DNA of 64,000 nt from Breviolum minutum Mf 1.05b.01 (lineage: Eukaryota > Sar > Dinophyceae > Suessiales > Symbiodiniaceae): the NCBI GenBank assembly GCA_000507305.1, contig DF241790.1:1955-65954 (forward strand), in the 5' to 3' direction. A model generated the notes under the pieces. It was not told the DNA's origin and ran no database searches. It saw only the letters and a program-made list of their open reading frames with translations. The translations under genes were made by a program, and so were the position numbers. Positions within the stretch are counted from its first letter, which is position 1. Every line of letters starts with the position of its first letter. Below are positions 45,302 to 58,135 of the stretch, piece after piece.

Positions 45302-46230
45302 CTGAAGAAGTCAAATTCACAAGTTGCAGCGCTTGAAATGAAATTAAACGAAATCAGCTGATCACTGACAGCAATTTTTGAGAAATCGATTGAGAGGAAG
45401 CCGTCAAGAACTACAAACTCTGAGAGAATTCTTTGGACGTCAGGCGCCATTCTCAGATGCTTGAAATCTATCATAGTCTATCCATGTCTATCCAGCTTTC
45501 TACCAGAGTTCCATATTGGTCCTCGTGTTCCAGCAACCACTACTCAAGTTCGCTCAAGCTGTCGTGCAGGCACAAGCAAGCAGCGCTCCTTCGTGATAGC
45601 ACAGAAATCTGGAATCAAAGCGTTTCTTTCTTTGTGTGTGTGTGTGTGCGTTTGTGTCGCCATCATATCTTTGGACACAAAGTCCCGTGCTTCTCAATCC
45701 TACGTGTCCGAGTTGTACATATTTAGCTGGATGAGGTTGTACAGTCCGTGCCGGTCCAAGAAATAACCAACGCATACCAGCACTATGAATGCATACTGTA
45801 TATTAATAAATAATTCATGATCTAAATAGTTTGGACGAAGACAGCGCTGCAAATCAAACGCTGGTGTCGCGGTCAAAAGACAAAAGAGTCCAAATTCACA
45901 ATCCAGATAATCCAGCTCCTCTATAAGACCTTTCCAAGACTGGCCTTGGGCAAGTTGACTGAATGCATTGTTAAACTACCTTAAAGTGTTGTGTTGGAAT
46001 TCTTCACAAGCAGAAGCTAGAAACTCACTAGAAACCCACGGCTTCAAGTCGTTCAAGTTCCAGGCCAGCTTCAGGGCTCAGGTGCCCTGACTTCTTCAGG
46101 TGCTTGCGACAGTCCTCGGTGATCTACGATGATCAACGGTTCCATGTTGATTCCATTTAATTCCATTTTGATCCACCATGCACCTATCTGGAGTTCCAAA
46201 TTGGGTCCATGCACTCCACACGCTGCTCAC

Positions 46231-46317
46231 TTTCTCACTTTCTACGTCTTTCTCAGTTTCTAGTCCCACTGTCACGCAAGACAAAACATGGGTCCAGGCT
46301 TTGGCGCGGACAAAGAC
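46231..46317 (-). CDS. Candidate exon following discoidin exons
   Basis: A 29-codon minus-strand exon in phase 0 at both ends (acceptor AGTCAG, donor AAA|GTGAGC). It reads VFVRAKAWTHVLSCVTVGLE, then TEKDVESEK. It fits directly in phase after the exon ending at 47413. The link to the next exon at 45301 needs an intermediate exon because the phases differ. Confidence 0.42.
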
Positions 46318-46399
46318 CTGACTGGCTTTTACGACTTTGACTTTGAAAGGTTGAAGACTTTCTGAGTGCTGTGGCAGTGGAAAAACATGCAAAAAGGTT

Positions 46400-47400
46400 T
46401 AAAAAAGTTAAAAATCAAAATGGTGATTGGGGCAATGGGCTGTGGCCATCATGTAATCCCGTTTCCGCCGTTTCCTTTTTTCATCAGCACTTCGGTCCCA
46501 GAACGTCCTTCTTGGACATTTGAACCGGAAGGGGCCGTGCCGCGGAGTGGCCAGGCATGGCCCCACAGCAACTCTCTGGCTTTCAGAAAGCCTCTTGAAA
46601 TCAGCAGATGGCAAGACCTGGAAATTCACTAGCCGCAGGCTCTCGAGTCTGACGAGATTCTCCTTAGGCCACTTCCAAAACAAACCAATCAAGTATACTT
46701 AGTATACTTCAACCATCTTCAACCTGTTCGATGCTTTTGGAGAATGTGATGATAAGATCTGATACGTTCTGGTCAAACTGTCCTTGTGCCGAGTGGCGAT
46801 GAGCCAATGCCAATAAGCCCTGGTCGGAGAGTTCCAACGCGAAAGGCCCAGCTGGCGTGCTTCCCAGCGCATTTTGCACCATCCTGAGCCATGCTGGACA
46901 ACTTCACGAGATGCTTGTAGATGTTATCGACGTATATGAGTATTGTAACAATGACAGGATGAATGAAAAAGACATTTCAAATCACGACGAGCAGCGATCC
47001 AGTTGTCAACTGCATGAAGCGATGGCTTAGATCAAATAGCTGAGTCATTGAAGCACGCGATAATGGTGTTGCAAAGGTTGTGTCCTCAAAAAAAACTCAG
47101 CAAAAAAAGAGGCACTAGAAAACTACATTGGTCTGCAGGGAAAGTAGACGGTGCTAAGGCATGATCAACTTTCTTCAAGTCAACAGATGGCGCCGAATCT
47201 GGTATTCTTGTGGAACTTATGAGTGGAGTCTGACTGTATTGAATTCCGGACAAAGAATAGATCACACAAATTCCCTGTCGATTCAGAAAAATATCTGGAA
47301 AACACAAAACACCCCTATGTATGCATCCATGTATCTATATAATAATATGTAAATATGTATCATATAATATATATATATTATATATATATATATCCATGCA
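46400..47400. other. Probable intron of discoidin gene with ambiguous ORFs
   Basis: Competing ORFs on both strands at 46408-46702 cannot be resolved. A short minus-strand candidate (about 47180-47255, reads SDSTHKFHKNTRFGAI after AATTCAATACAG) would continue in phase after the exon ending at 47413. Confidence 0.3.
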
Positions 47401-47700
47401 TGTAGAATATACATGCCAATGCGTGCCAGGCCAAGCTTCTTGGCGGTGCAACTCGATCCAAGAAGCTCCGTCCAGAGAGCCTTCCAAAATCCATTGGACC
47501 TCGTTGCAAAAAAATGTTGCAAAAGCATGTGAGCAAAAAAATCATTAAGGCATATATGAAAAGATCGTAAAAGCATTCATCTATATAACAATGAATGCTA
47601 TATATACATTGTATTTCACATAAATCATAGAGTCTATATAGAATTGTATATATATGATATATATATATATATATCGTAATGTATATACGGTATACTATAT
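47341..47700. repeat. AT dinucleotide tracts around a discoidin exon
   Basis: (AT)n runs at 47338-47397 and 47580-47705 flank the exon at 47413-47499 and lie in its proposed introns. Confidence 0.75.
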
Positions 47701-49182
47701 ATCTAAAATATTGCAAGCGTTGGTTTATGATGATTTTGTAACTCGAAAACTATCACGAAAGACAGTCGGACAGAGTCTCCAGTCTCTGAAAACACGTTTG
47801 ATCACCCCTTCCAGAGACAAGTCGAAAGTTGATCTGGAAGCTAGGCCCCAAACATCTCTCGGGATCTCTTGGGCTGATATGGGCTGCGCAAGGCTGCATG
47901 TACTGTAAATAATATTTATTAATATCTCTATTATATTATATTATATTATATTATATTAAATTATATTATATTATATCATATTAAATCATATTACATTATA
48001 TCGAATTATATTAAATTATATTATATTATATCATATTAAATCATATTACATTATATCGAATTATATTATATTATATTAAGTTATATTATGTTACACTATA
48101 TTATATATATATATATAATTGTACATAGCTTAATGTAATGTTGTATATTACTGCATATTACCATATCTCAAGCTTTCTGCAGCCAACCAACTGGATCCCG
48201 AGAAGGCATGTCATCACCAGTAGTGAAGCCAAAGAGAAAAGGGCCTTCTGGAGGGATATCAGGAAAATCCAGTACCTCATTGCATCTTTCGCAATTCGCA
48301 AAGTTTCAAAGCAATCAAATTCAAGTGTCGTCTCTCAAGGCTCCTGTATGTTTCTACAGTTCACATTTGTCGGTCTCAATGGCACAACAATCCCCAGAAC
48401 AAGCACTACAAGGTGTATATATATATATATATATGACTGGGGATAACATATCATATCACTGCGATTCACTGCGAACGCACAGACTAGTCCTGAGCACCCA
48501 ACTAATGTGACGTTGGGCTCGGAAGACACCCACCATTTGGTCTTGTGATTCCCATCGACTGCATTTCTTGGACCTGCATGAAAGTCCCGTCAAACTCCGG
48601 CTTGCAGAAGAGTTTGCTTTCATATTCAAGGTGCTGCTGACTGTGCGACATATAATAAAATAATACAAAATATACAATATACAACAATACAAAAAATTAC
48701 ACAATGAAATAAAACAGTGACAAATAACTCATAATACACATTTCATCAAATTACAGTAATCTGCTGCTTTTCAGAGCACAAGTTTGACGCGGCCCGTTCA
48801 GCCCTGTCCTTGATATGCTGGACCAATACCATCCGGACAGCTGGCACGCGATGCAGTTGCCTGAATCGGTTTACCTCAGCAAACATCTTGCTTAATATAG
48901 CTATCCATTCCAAAAGTTCGCCAACCACAGGCGGTTCAACTAGCTTGAATGTATGCCTCAATCATATTTTTCGGTGCTTTTCAGAATGATTCCTGATGTA
49001 TGTGAGACTCTGTGATCCTCAATGGCTAGCCAACTTCGAATGTAAATCTCGGGGTTGGACCTGCTCGCCACAGCAAGAACTCTCCGAGTTGAACGCCTTG
49101 CGGTGCTTTTGCATCACCACCTCCGCGTGTTGCTGTCACCGTGAATCGGACTTTCATGGTCCTCACAGGTCGAAGCAAATCT
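47413..49182 (-). CDS. Discoidin (F5/8 type C-like) domain, four exons
   Basis: Four minus-strand exons join in phase and spell a discoidin-type galactose-binding-like fold. They are 49061-49182 (MKVRFTVTATRGGG, then QGVQLGEFLLWRAG), 48530-48573 (PRNAVDGNHKTKWW), 48192-48275 (VLDFPDIPPEGPFLFGFTTG, then DDMPSRDP) and 47413-47499 (VQWILEGSLDGASWIELHRQ, then EAWPGTHWH). The order VQL-EF, NAVDG-TKW, F-TGDD--RDP, V-W-LEGS-DG-SW-EL is that of the family. Acceptors are TTGGCAG, TCATGCAG, CAATGAG and CAACGAG. Donors are GTCCAA, GTGTCT, GTTGGT and GTATAT. The stretch between EFLLWRAG and NAVDG is shorter than usual, so one small exon may be missed. Such domains bind glycans or surfaces outside the cell. 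The exact role here is unknown. Confidence 0.68.
47925..48118. repeat. ATATT/ATTAT array with a 56-bp higher-order copy
   Basis: Pentanucleotide TATAT-type units run for nearly 200 bases. Within them a longer block (ATCATATTAAATCATATTAC and following) appears twice about 56 bases apart. The array lies in the intron between two discoidin exons. Confidence 0.85.
48760..48961 (-). CDS. Weak exon candidate inside discoidin gene
   Basis: The minus strand is open and reads VVGELLEWIAILSKMFAE, then RVPAVRMVLVQHIKDRAERA. A GTAAAC donor after the first half suggests a possible exon. It does not resemble the discoidin fold and interrupts the four-exon join, so it is either intronic chance or an exon of an overlapping transcript. 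Confidence 0.25.
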
Positions 49183-49189
49183 CTGCCAA

Positions 49190-51495
49190 ACACCCTTTTT
49201 TGACAGTCTTTGACAACGTTCATCTTCAATCAATTGCAATCATGCCATAATCAATGATTACAGTATGTTCTTTGACATGGACTCTGTTTGGAAGGCCTGG
49301 ACAATTTATACACCATTGACCATTGGCTTAAGACAATTTGAAGACGTTTGAACCATCATTTAGAAGCAATTGCTGCATCGTTATGTATTAATGTATTATT
49401 TGTACGCCTCGAACGAGGCAACCTCTGCAGGAAGGCGCCACGTGGCGCGTCCAGTTGTAGCTGCCCTTGCGCCACTCGGGCCGACAGCAAGGTTTCCTGA
49501 GCTCTCGTGACATGTCATGACAATCTGCAGTAATCTGCTCTGAGTCTATCTCTCTCTCTCTCTCTCTCTGATGCCAAGTGATGCTCTGTGATGCTCTCGC
49601 TGTGACATGCTCTTTTCAACTAGTCTACAGAAATATGCGCAACCCGTGATCCTAGGTTGAATCCTACATGATCCTGCTGCCGCCAAGATTCAATCATTGG
49701 CGTTGACCAGCGAGTCCGCAGATTTGCCTTACGTGTAAGACTAAAAAGCACTAAGCCCTCAGGCCATGCATGCTCTGAACAGAGGTGTGATTGCAATGCA
49801 ACGAGTCAAGGCCTCAAATCGCTTTAAAGTCGTCCAAATTTAGCCCACCAAGATTCTAGATATTCATCCGCCAAATAATCAAATTTCAAAGTCTCTAAGC
49901 CCAGTCACAGAATCCAAGACTTGAAGTTGATCGGCTATGAGAACTGCGACATACTTTTCCTGGATGCAGTCTTTCAGCAAAAACAAGCTCTGGTCTCGGA
50001 ATGGTCCCGCGATGAGTTTCCAAGTCTCTTACTTCAGAGTTGTTGCACTGTTTTCATGTCTTTTCCATTTCTTTTTTCCCATGTGCATTTGATGCCAGAC
50101 AAAAATACCAACACTATGTGTCTATATTATTCATCATTTATCTGATCAAGAATGAATGCCACCCCAGAGACGGATGGACTCGTCAGCCATTCGTCGGGAG
50201 CCAGCCATTCTCCAGGCTCCAGGCTCCAGCACTTGCGATGAACACCACAACCACTCGACGCACTCGCACTCGATGCGCCCTCCAAAAAGAGTGACACACA
50301 GTGACTGTGAGATTCCAGGGATTTCCAGGCTACTAGTTGTCATGGAGGCAGTGACAAGCACAGGCAGGCAGGGTTCACTACCGGGACGAGCAAGGACGTT
50401 TATCCAAGAGGCCGACCTGTTATCACCTATTCACTTCGAGAGAATCCGCCCATTTAGCTCCACATTGAAGTATTTTCTTATTCTCCCGTCCTCCGCTATC
50501 CAAAGGAAAACGCCCGCCACTAGGCCATAGAACATTGGGAATTGGCCCAGGGGCCATAAGGTCAGTTCGATCAGCAATCCGTTATTTCTGCCTGAAAAAA
50601 AGAACAAGTATATAACATTATATAAGATGCTGCCAAATATTGCCAAATGACAAGATTACCGTAAATGCATTCCAGAAGAAAAGGTAGAAAACATACTTGG
50701 TTGATGTTGGTTGTTTGGTGTTAGTGTTAGTGTTTGAACTGTTTGCTGTTTTCACAATTCCTCCAAGTTTGTATCGCACTTTGGATCGACCCAGTGCTCT
50801 TCAAGGTTTGAGCCAAAGTGTGACAAATCTCGCACTGTCGGGGCTACGAGAAACAACGTGCTATTCAACGTGAACACATATCCACACAGAGTAGCACTGC
50901 GACACATCGTCAACCTGTCATCCCTCTACTCAACGGATTGAATGGATTGTGCAAACATGCTGCACCATGCCTCCTCACACACTGGACAACGAAACTTTGC
51001 AGTGGGAGCTTTCCTGGAATGATTGGATCGGAATGCTCTCAAATAAGGACGTCCATTGGAAGTTTGGAGGTTCGAGAACCAACTTCACTTGGATCAACGT
51101 AGAGTAGGTATAGCTCTCATAAATCTGCCCCAAGAAAACTCGCAGGAGCGACCACTGCTTCAAACGCCTTGCTCGGGCAACTGCAGGATCTTTGGACAAC
51201 TCCTGAGCAAAAAAGGAACACCAGACACTCTTTGAGAAGAGTCGATTGCTCTGCAATACTTCAGTTATGCTCAGATTTGCAGCGCAATGGCAAAGCGTGT
51301 CAGAAGAAGGATCAGCGTTATCAGTGTAAGCAAGAATGACAGAGACCTATGTTTATTCAGATTTACGAGTTCTAGCTTGATAACATCACTATTTTTCAAG
51401 AACAACATTCCTTCAATTTCCGGTACAATAACATTCCGATAACACATGTTGTATTTGCTTTCAGAATCCTGGAGATTATATGTATAATACTTGCA
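49190..51495. other. No confident gene; possible exon at 51.1 kb
   Basis: A minus-strand segment at about 51090-51250 (reads SFFAQELSKDPAVARARRLK) may be an upstream exon. A (TC)n tract lies at 49545-49570. Other ORFs are short and on both strands. Confidence 0.3.
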
Positions 51496-51502
51496 TGTAT
51501 AC

Positions 51503-51701
51503 CCTGAAGCCTTTGGAGTTGCAAACTGATGGAAGGCCGAGGGCAAAACGAACGGTCGAAGAAAGTCCACGCAACCTGACTCCTGGAGATGGATGGGATG
51601 AGATTCACTGGACGAGATACGACCGGAACCTGCTGGGCCGTCATCGGGCATGGTACAATCCATGACACCTAATCCCTCAATCTGTTCCAACACAATCGGA
51701 T
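51503..51701 (-). CDS. Candidate coding exon, unknown protein
   Basis: A 199-base minus-strand exon (acceptor GATCACTGAAG, donor GTATAC) reads PIVLEQIEGLGVMDCTMPDD, then RISSSESHPIHLQESGCVDF. It is open throughout with mixed polar composition. A plus-strand ORF (51480-51665) overlaps and is also plausible, so strand is not certain. By order it could belong upstream of the discoidin exons. Confidence 0.38.
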
Positions 51702-52729
51702 CTTCAGTGATCATTAATCATCTAAGTGTGAAGCCGCACACGTATCGCCATACTTACACAGTACGTAGGACTCCTAAGTATCGTGGCCGTTCAGCGTACC
51801 CCTGCGTACTGCCCGGAAATCAAACCTTCATAAGGGATCATAGGAGATTGTTATAGACTTCCATTTTCCGTTAGTAAGGCCATTTTTAACGCAGCCATGA
51901 GAATAATCAAGGAGAATAATGAAGACATTAATGTAGCTGCGGCATTTGTTTTATGGCCAGTGACAGAGCTTTTACGGATTGACTGACTGCTCCTCTCCGG
52001 CCAAGACAACCTGGGCCTCTTTCAAGCCCTCGAGTATTTGCAAAGGTGTTCAAAGAGCACAAGTCGCAAAGGCAAAGGACACTATTGATGCGTTCGCCGA
52101 CAACATCTCGTGGAATTGAGATTTCCTTCACATTTTCTGAACAACTGTTCACCATTCTAGCACATCATGCAGCACAGATAGCACAGTACAAAATACAAAA
52201 TAATGTATTACAAAGATAATGTATGAAGGGCAGTCTTTTGAAATGAGCAACCCACCTGGAGCCTCTTTCGCCGCTTCGACCCTCTGTCCTTAGCATTGTC
52301 TTCCCAAAACAAGCATGTGGCAAAATGTCACAAGTTCACGCATGTTTGGCTTGTCCTTTGAAACACTCCATACCACACCGCCCTGAAGACATTCGCTATC
52401 ATGACTATGACTCACTGTAAAACAAAGGGCTTTGCTCATATTGCCATGGTCTATTCAATCAAACATGATTGAAAACGATTGAAAATTGAAGCATGTTAAT
52501 AAAACTCATCAAGTGAGGCCAAAATGCACCTGAGGTCTTGGCTGCTGCTTCCTTATCTATGGTTCGGTTACTTCACCATGACAATCCATACATAGATGCA
52601 ATGTGGACACAAAGACTTATCTGCCAAACTGCTGACAAGCCCACTTCTACCAAGGTCTGTAGGGACCATTCAAACAGTGGTGTAAGGGTTGATATCGAAA
52701 GTCTCCCGAAGTCTCAGTCCATCGCATAC

Positions 52730-52882
52730 ATTCTCATGTTTTGGTCGATGCTGAACTCGAGGCGCTCGCAAGCCTCTGAGCTGCTCGAGAAAGTGGATAC
52801 AGATGGATAGAGAAACCAGCGCAGGTGCGCGCCAATTCTTACATGTCAATCCTGTCACGCTCCATTTGGCCTCCACAACAAC
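52730..52882 (-). CDS. Two small in-phase exon candidates
   Basis: Minus-strand pieces 52843-52882 (CCGGQMERDRID; donor GTAAGA) and 52730-52783 (SSEACERLEFSIDQNMR; donor GTATGC) join in phase. The intron would be 59 bases, shorter than others here, which is a weakness. A different frame of the first piece (SLDKLLQVVVEAKWSVTGLT) is an alternative. Confidence 0.3.
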
Positions 52883-52889
52883 CTGCAGT

Positions 52890-54471
52890 AGCTTGTCCAA
52901 GCTTTGTTCCGGAGTGTCTTCGAACCTCTCCACGCATCATTGTGTCGGCATGGGCATATCAAAAAAAAATCTGGACAACCCCGAATGTCTTGCACCAACA
53001 TTGTGGTTTGGTTCTTCAGATCGGTGAACTATTATGAATTATTCTCGCATTCTCTGGCCCTGATTTGATGGATGGCAAATGCGAAAATCTGTCTGGTCCA
53101 ATCATGTCCAATCAAGGGGTGGAGGCACTGACTTTTCCACAGAAATATTTGTGCAAGTACACTTCTTATTGTTCATCTCTCTTTTTTTACCGGTCATAAG
53201 TCAGCATGGGAATTGCACCAGCTATGCTGCATTCTATGTCTATCCGCTTCTAAAGCTGAATCAATACCAGTTTTGCTGTTTGGTGCCCCACCCAAATGCT
53301 TCCTGCAACATCCTGTAACAAAAAAAACAGCCAGACACGCTTATTATAGAATCTTAGAGTCTTAGAGATAGACAAAACAGGTGCCAATCCCATGAGGGCC
53401 ACTTACCAACGACTGGAAACCTCAGCAAAAAATGTTCCGGCATACATAGAAAGACATCAGCAGACTGCCTTGTGCCCTGAAGCGTCCTCTTTTTGCCCTG
53501 GCCAGCCTCACTCACTGTCGGTCACTGCCAGTGCCAGCGCAAAACAGTTACAGTATTATAAAAGAGACAAACAGTGGGAGGACGTGACGGAGCGCATAGA
53601 GCTTAGCACACCAGCGCGAATCTCTCAAAAAACTGAGGTCAATGCATCAGCTGCATCCAGTCCATCAGACCTGTGGTCTCCAAAATGTTAAATTCTCACG
53701 TCAGTGTCAACAGTTGCACAAGATGAAAAGAGCCCTTCCCTTAAATGGCCTTAAGCATGTCTTACAAACGGTGTTTTACAGTGTTGAACAAAGCTTCGTG
53801 GCTTCCTCTCAGTCTCCAAATTCCCAAGCTCCACACCGCACCATTGCTTCTTTGATACTGGCTCGGACCTCTTGAAGGGCCTGTTCAACAGTGAATCTTG
53901 AGCTAGGATCATCTATCAGGGAAGAGCAACCATATCAATGTGATTGAGCTGTTTGCACTGAAACCATTCGACCTTGCTCCACTTGCAAAGCCATCCAGAA
54001 CCAGTGATGAAGATTGTGAGTCTTCCAAATCTTGGAATTTTCAAATTTTCGTGATATTTCGAAAACGCGTCTTTTTGTCGTCCCTGTCGTCTTCCAACCG
54101 CCTCCAAGGTGTCTGTTGCAAGGACTCCACCACCTTCGCCTCTATCATCACCCAGAAGGTTGATCTCCCAGCCCATAATCTGCAATGCCGGAGCATTGCG
54201 CACGATGTGATGATGTGTGATGCTTATTAAAATGATGCAAGAAAAGAAATATCAAGAAATCCAAAGAAATGAATACGTTTAACGGTTCTCTGATTTTCTC
54301 AGCAAAAGCAAATGAAGATAAATGAAGTAGAATCGCTTTGCTGAAAAGATCTGTGGAAAAGGCTTCAAAGGCAAAACTCATCAAGATTCTCTTGCTGTCT
54401 TGGTCTGCCTTCAAAGCCAGGATGTGTTCTGGAGACGATGGAGATCGAGATTCACCTTCCCGAAGGCTGCT

Positions 54472-54518
<47 letters not shown>

Positions 54519-54589
54519 CCACAACAACAAGAACAACAACAACAACAAGAACAACAAGAACAACAAGAACAACAACAACAACAACGACG

Positions 54590-54678
<89 letters not shown>

Positions 54679-55460
54679 AACTACAACAACTACAACAACT
54701 ACAACAGGAACTGGAACAGGAACAGGAACAGGAACTGGAATTGGAACTGGAATTGGAACTGGAATAACAACGACGACACTTACACAGATTTAAGTAGTAC
54801 CTAGTAGTAGCAATCTACGGTCATGTGCCCAGGTGCATCGTCAGCTTTGCGAAGCAGAACACTCGCTTATGCGAATAATATAAAGAGTCAAGTTGGTCAG
54901 CTCATACATCCAACCCGCTAGCAATAAACATGCATCAATGATCATAAATGCTATGGGCCACTAGTCTCTCTCTCTCACACATCATGCTTCATCAATGGCA
55001 ATGGCGCCAGCCTGCAGGGCCGGCACCTAGCCGGACTGACATGAAGGTTCTTTCAGGACCTCATGCAATAGGAAATTGAATGTAGCTAACCTAAATTGAT
55101 TTGACTGTGTTCCACATCAAGGCACAGATATGCAACATGCAACCTGCGAAACAATAGAACCCAGCAGCCCTTGAGCATCAAAACGCAACCAACGTGAATT
55201 GCCAAGTATGGGAAAAAAATTGGGCCAAAATGGCGCAAGAATGTAGTGTAATAAAGAGTGCAATGATGTGCCATATGCGCTCAAATCCAAAGCGTTCTCA
55301 AAGCTCGCCACAGAGCGTAGCAAGAGCGAACAGGATCTCCGCCTGCCCAAATCTGGGATGTGATTGTGACACCGTGAGATTCTTCTTACGTTACCACAAA
55401 GCATCTCAAAGCCATCCAAAGGGAGATTTCTTTGCAGCATTTTGGAGCAGCTTTTGAAAG
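52890..55460. other. No confident gene outside microsatellite
   Basis: Competing ORFs on both strands at 53392-53875 and 53916-54230. A minus segment at about 53930-54030 (reads LEDSQSSSLVLDGFASGARS) may be an exon. The rest is repeat or spacer. Confidence 0.3.
54472..54765. repeat. Compound CAA / CTA / GGAACT microsatellite
   Basis: About 160 bases of (CAA)n with AGAACA and GACGAC interruptions, then (CTA)n, then (CAACTA)n, then a GGAACAGGAACT hexamer run. Translation gives poly-Thr, poly-Asn/Tyr or poly-Leu/Val depending on frame. These ORFs are not called as genes. Confidence 0.95.
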
Positions 55461-55465
55461 TGTAC

Positions 55466-55535
55466 ATCGTGCTCTTGAGTATCTAGGCACCGAGCTGCTC
55501 TGAAAATAGTAACGCCATTGATGCGAACTGCCGTC
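55466..55535 (-). CDS. Candidate coding exon, unknown protein
   Basis: A 70-base minus-strand exon after TTTGGCATCTTTGCAG reads TAVRINGVTIFRAARCLDTQ and ends EHD before GTACAC. If this donor is not used, the frame continues a further 22 codons to a stop. Flanking open sequence up to 55615 (reads KRREQFLENLSLWHLC) may be exon or readable intron. Confidence 0.38.
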
Positions 55536-55619
55536 CTGCAAAGATGCCAAAGCGATAAGTTTTCCAAAAACTGCTCCCGGCGCTTGTACACGCTTTTTGT
55601 CGCATTGCTACACATTTGT

Positions 55620-56456
55620 TACGCCGTTTTCATGAGGCCTTCTTGAACATTTTGCTGACTCGCTATGATTCATTCCAATTTCAAACTGTATCATATACAG
55701 TACATCATCAATCGTCATCATAATATCATGGTGTCATTGTTTATCATGTGACGCATGCTCCTGGAACCAAGAATTTGCATGCTGGCTGCAGTGCCTTGGT
55801 CGAGATTCTGGCGGTGTTCGATCGTCTCCGGTCCGTCGTGTTGTGTCGAGAAAGGCCATATATGGTCATATATGGTCATATCAGTTCTTGTCGGATGTTC
55901 AAAAGCTTTCGGGGCGCATGGCTTCCACTTTCTTCCAATTCGTGTTTTGATATGGAAACTTATTCTCTTTGCTGCGCTGTAGTACACTGATGCACGCTGT
56001 GTACAGTGCAGCTCTCTGATACATTCTGACACGGAGTCATTTGCTTTTTCACTTCACATCCCGAATCTCTTTGCGCATTCCCCGAATGTTCTCAACGACT
56101 CGTTTCTTATAAAGGCGTCTGGCGTCCCAGCAGAAGAAATCGTCACCAGCATTCACGTGGCATGGGAAACCTCGCTTGAGGAGAATCGCAAAATCTCATG
56201 ATCACACCTCTGACTTTTGGCACCGTGACGTTCTTTATGCTTCGTATGACATGCGCTGTATCACGCCTAAGAACCCTGCCGACAGGATTGCGGGCTTCCA
56301 GAACGCCACGGATTTGCTGTTGCTTGTCCTGATTAGATCACAATTGCAACAAGTACGAAGATGCTTCACAGACTGACTCGAATGACACCCTATGGCCTAT
56401 GGCCTATGCCAGTAGGATGATACCACTTCCAGCACAAGAATGCAACACTGTGCAGC

Positions 56457-56506
<50 letters not shown>

Positions 56507-58130
56507 CCACAACAACAAGCACAAAAATATGTATTGTACTGACAAAATACATCAAAATACATCAAAATACATCAAAATACATCAAAATACATCAAAATGA
56601 CAAAACGCCTATCTGAAGTACTGCAACACTTAGAGTAGCAAAGTTCCACACCTCTTCAGATCTTGTGTTTCGCTCTGGAAGAAAGAAGCTAAGTTGGTAC
56701 GGCGAGCTTGGTCGAGCCTGCAGATCTGGTCTTTGTAAGTCTGATCAATTTTGCTTTGTCAAAAAGCTCTTGCAGGGAGATCTAGTGAGTTTCCTGGTGA
56801 TCCAAAGCCAATCCAACGGCGTATTAATGCGTAGAAACACACAACCCAAAGCCACACTTTGGTATCCATAGGATCGGGACTTGATTTTCCTTGCTTGCAT
56901 GCCGCACTTGTCATGTCTTCTGCTGATTGATGTACGTATGGTACGTTCAGCTTTGCAAACCTCTCTGCAAATGCCCATAGGATTCCTCTATGCATCTATA
57001 GGCCTTTTTAGGTCTTTTAGATTTCGAAGCTTGCCCTACGAGTACTTGGAAATGTCCGCACGTGCTGCTTTGGTCAACAAAATATGTCAACTCCGAATCT
57101 ATCGTTTGTCTTTTTCTCTTTTGCAATCTCTTATGTCCTTTGCATGCTTTATCAAGTCCATGCAGCTTGAAACACAAAGAAAATTGCCTGAATTTGCCCG
57201 ATAATTGCGGAAGGTGCAGCTTAAAAACAAAGCCATTGCTATCGAGGCACGACCAAGTCACCGTCAAAATCAATGAGCGAGGACCCCATGCTAAACCTGT
57301 GGACGCGATGCAGGTGACCAGGTCAGGGTGACGAGCTGTATGGCGAATCAAGACAAGAACTTGCATGAACAGGTTTCAGAACTTATGATCTAAACAAATA
57401 TATCAGGGGTTAGTAGGGTAGTGGTGTAGATGTAGTGTAGCGATCTTTGCAATGATAATGCAAGAATATGCAATAATATAATCCTATGACATACTGGTAA
57501 TGATCGCAATCAGAACAAAGGAATCCATATGGATCCTACTCTACAGGGCCTCTGTGAAAGCCGAACACACATTTGAAAATGATTGAGATCCTGGGATCCT
57601 CACGTATAAGAGATGCTCGCAGACGGGGTGGCACCCTGCAGAGTAGGCGGCTTTGCAAATGAAGGCCCTGACGGCAGGTCCAGCCTCAAATCTTTTGAGG
57701 CAAGAGCTTACAGTGTCTGCACTCGCTCAAAGGGTGTCTGCAATGCTGCGTTCTCTCTATATGGCACTATGTTGTATCACTCTATGTCAAGCACTTTGTA
57801 CTATCTTGAGAATCCTGACCGGCCCTGTTCCCAGCCATGCCCTTCATCGAAAAACTGATCTAAAGACTCTCAAACCTCACTACATGCATCTAGCAGGGCC
57901 TGGACTTGGATGAAGCACATTGAGGCACTGTATCACGTGATGATATGCTGATATATTTTGTGGTGGGTCATGCACGGAATGACATCTATGGCTGGCTCCA
58001 AGATTAAAAAGACAGCAGAAGCTTGTGAAATCTTGTGAAATTAAAGTCGCAAAGCAGTGAAGAATCAGAGTCATGCAGGTTTAGAGTTGGTAAGAAATGT
58101 GTAAAGATGCTTCAGAGTGCTGTGCGTTTA
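55620..58130. other. No confident gene; possible terminal exon at 57.3 kb
   Basis: A minus-strand piece at about 57247-57299, after GCGTCCACAG, reads FSMGSSLIDFDGDLVVPR and then TAG, a possible gene end. Plus-strand ORFs at 57613-57913 look weakly coding. Small tandem repeats occur at 55856-55882 (CATATATGGT) and 56388-56409 (CCTATGG). Confidence 0.3.
56454..56602. repeat. (CAA)n followed by ACATCAAAAT tandem repeat
   Basis: A CAA microsatellite (56454-56512) is followed after a short gap by about five to six copies of a 10-base unit ACATCAAAAT (about 56548-56602). Confidence 0.9.
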
Positions 58131-58135
58131 GAACG

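Noticed and set aside
50820-50835. TTTGGCTCAA on the minus strand, resembling the 3' part of the dinoflagellate spliced leader
   Set aside because: Only ten bases match, the 5' half is different, and no donor or snRNA-like context follows. A ten-base match is expected by chance at appreciable rate in 64 kb.
54148-54804. ORFs of 124-151 codons with poly-Thr, poly-Asn/Tyr and poly-Leu/Val
   Set aside because: Repeat-derived. Composition is set by CAA/CTA units, not by protein selection.
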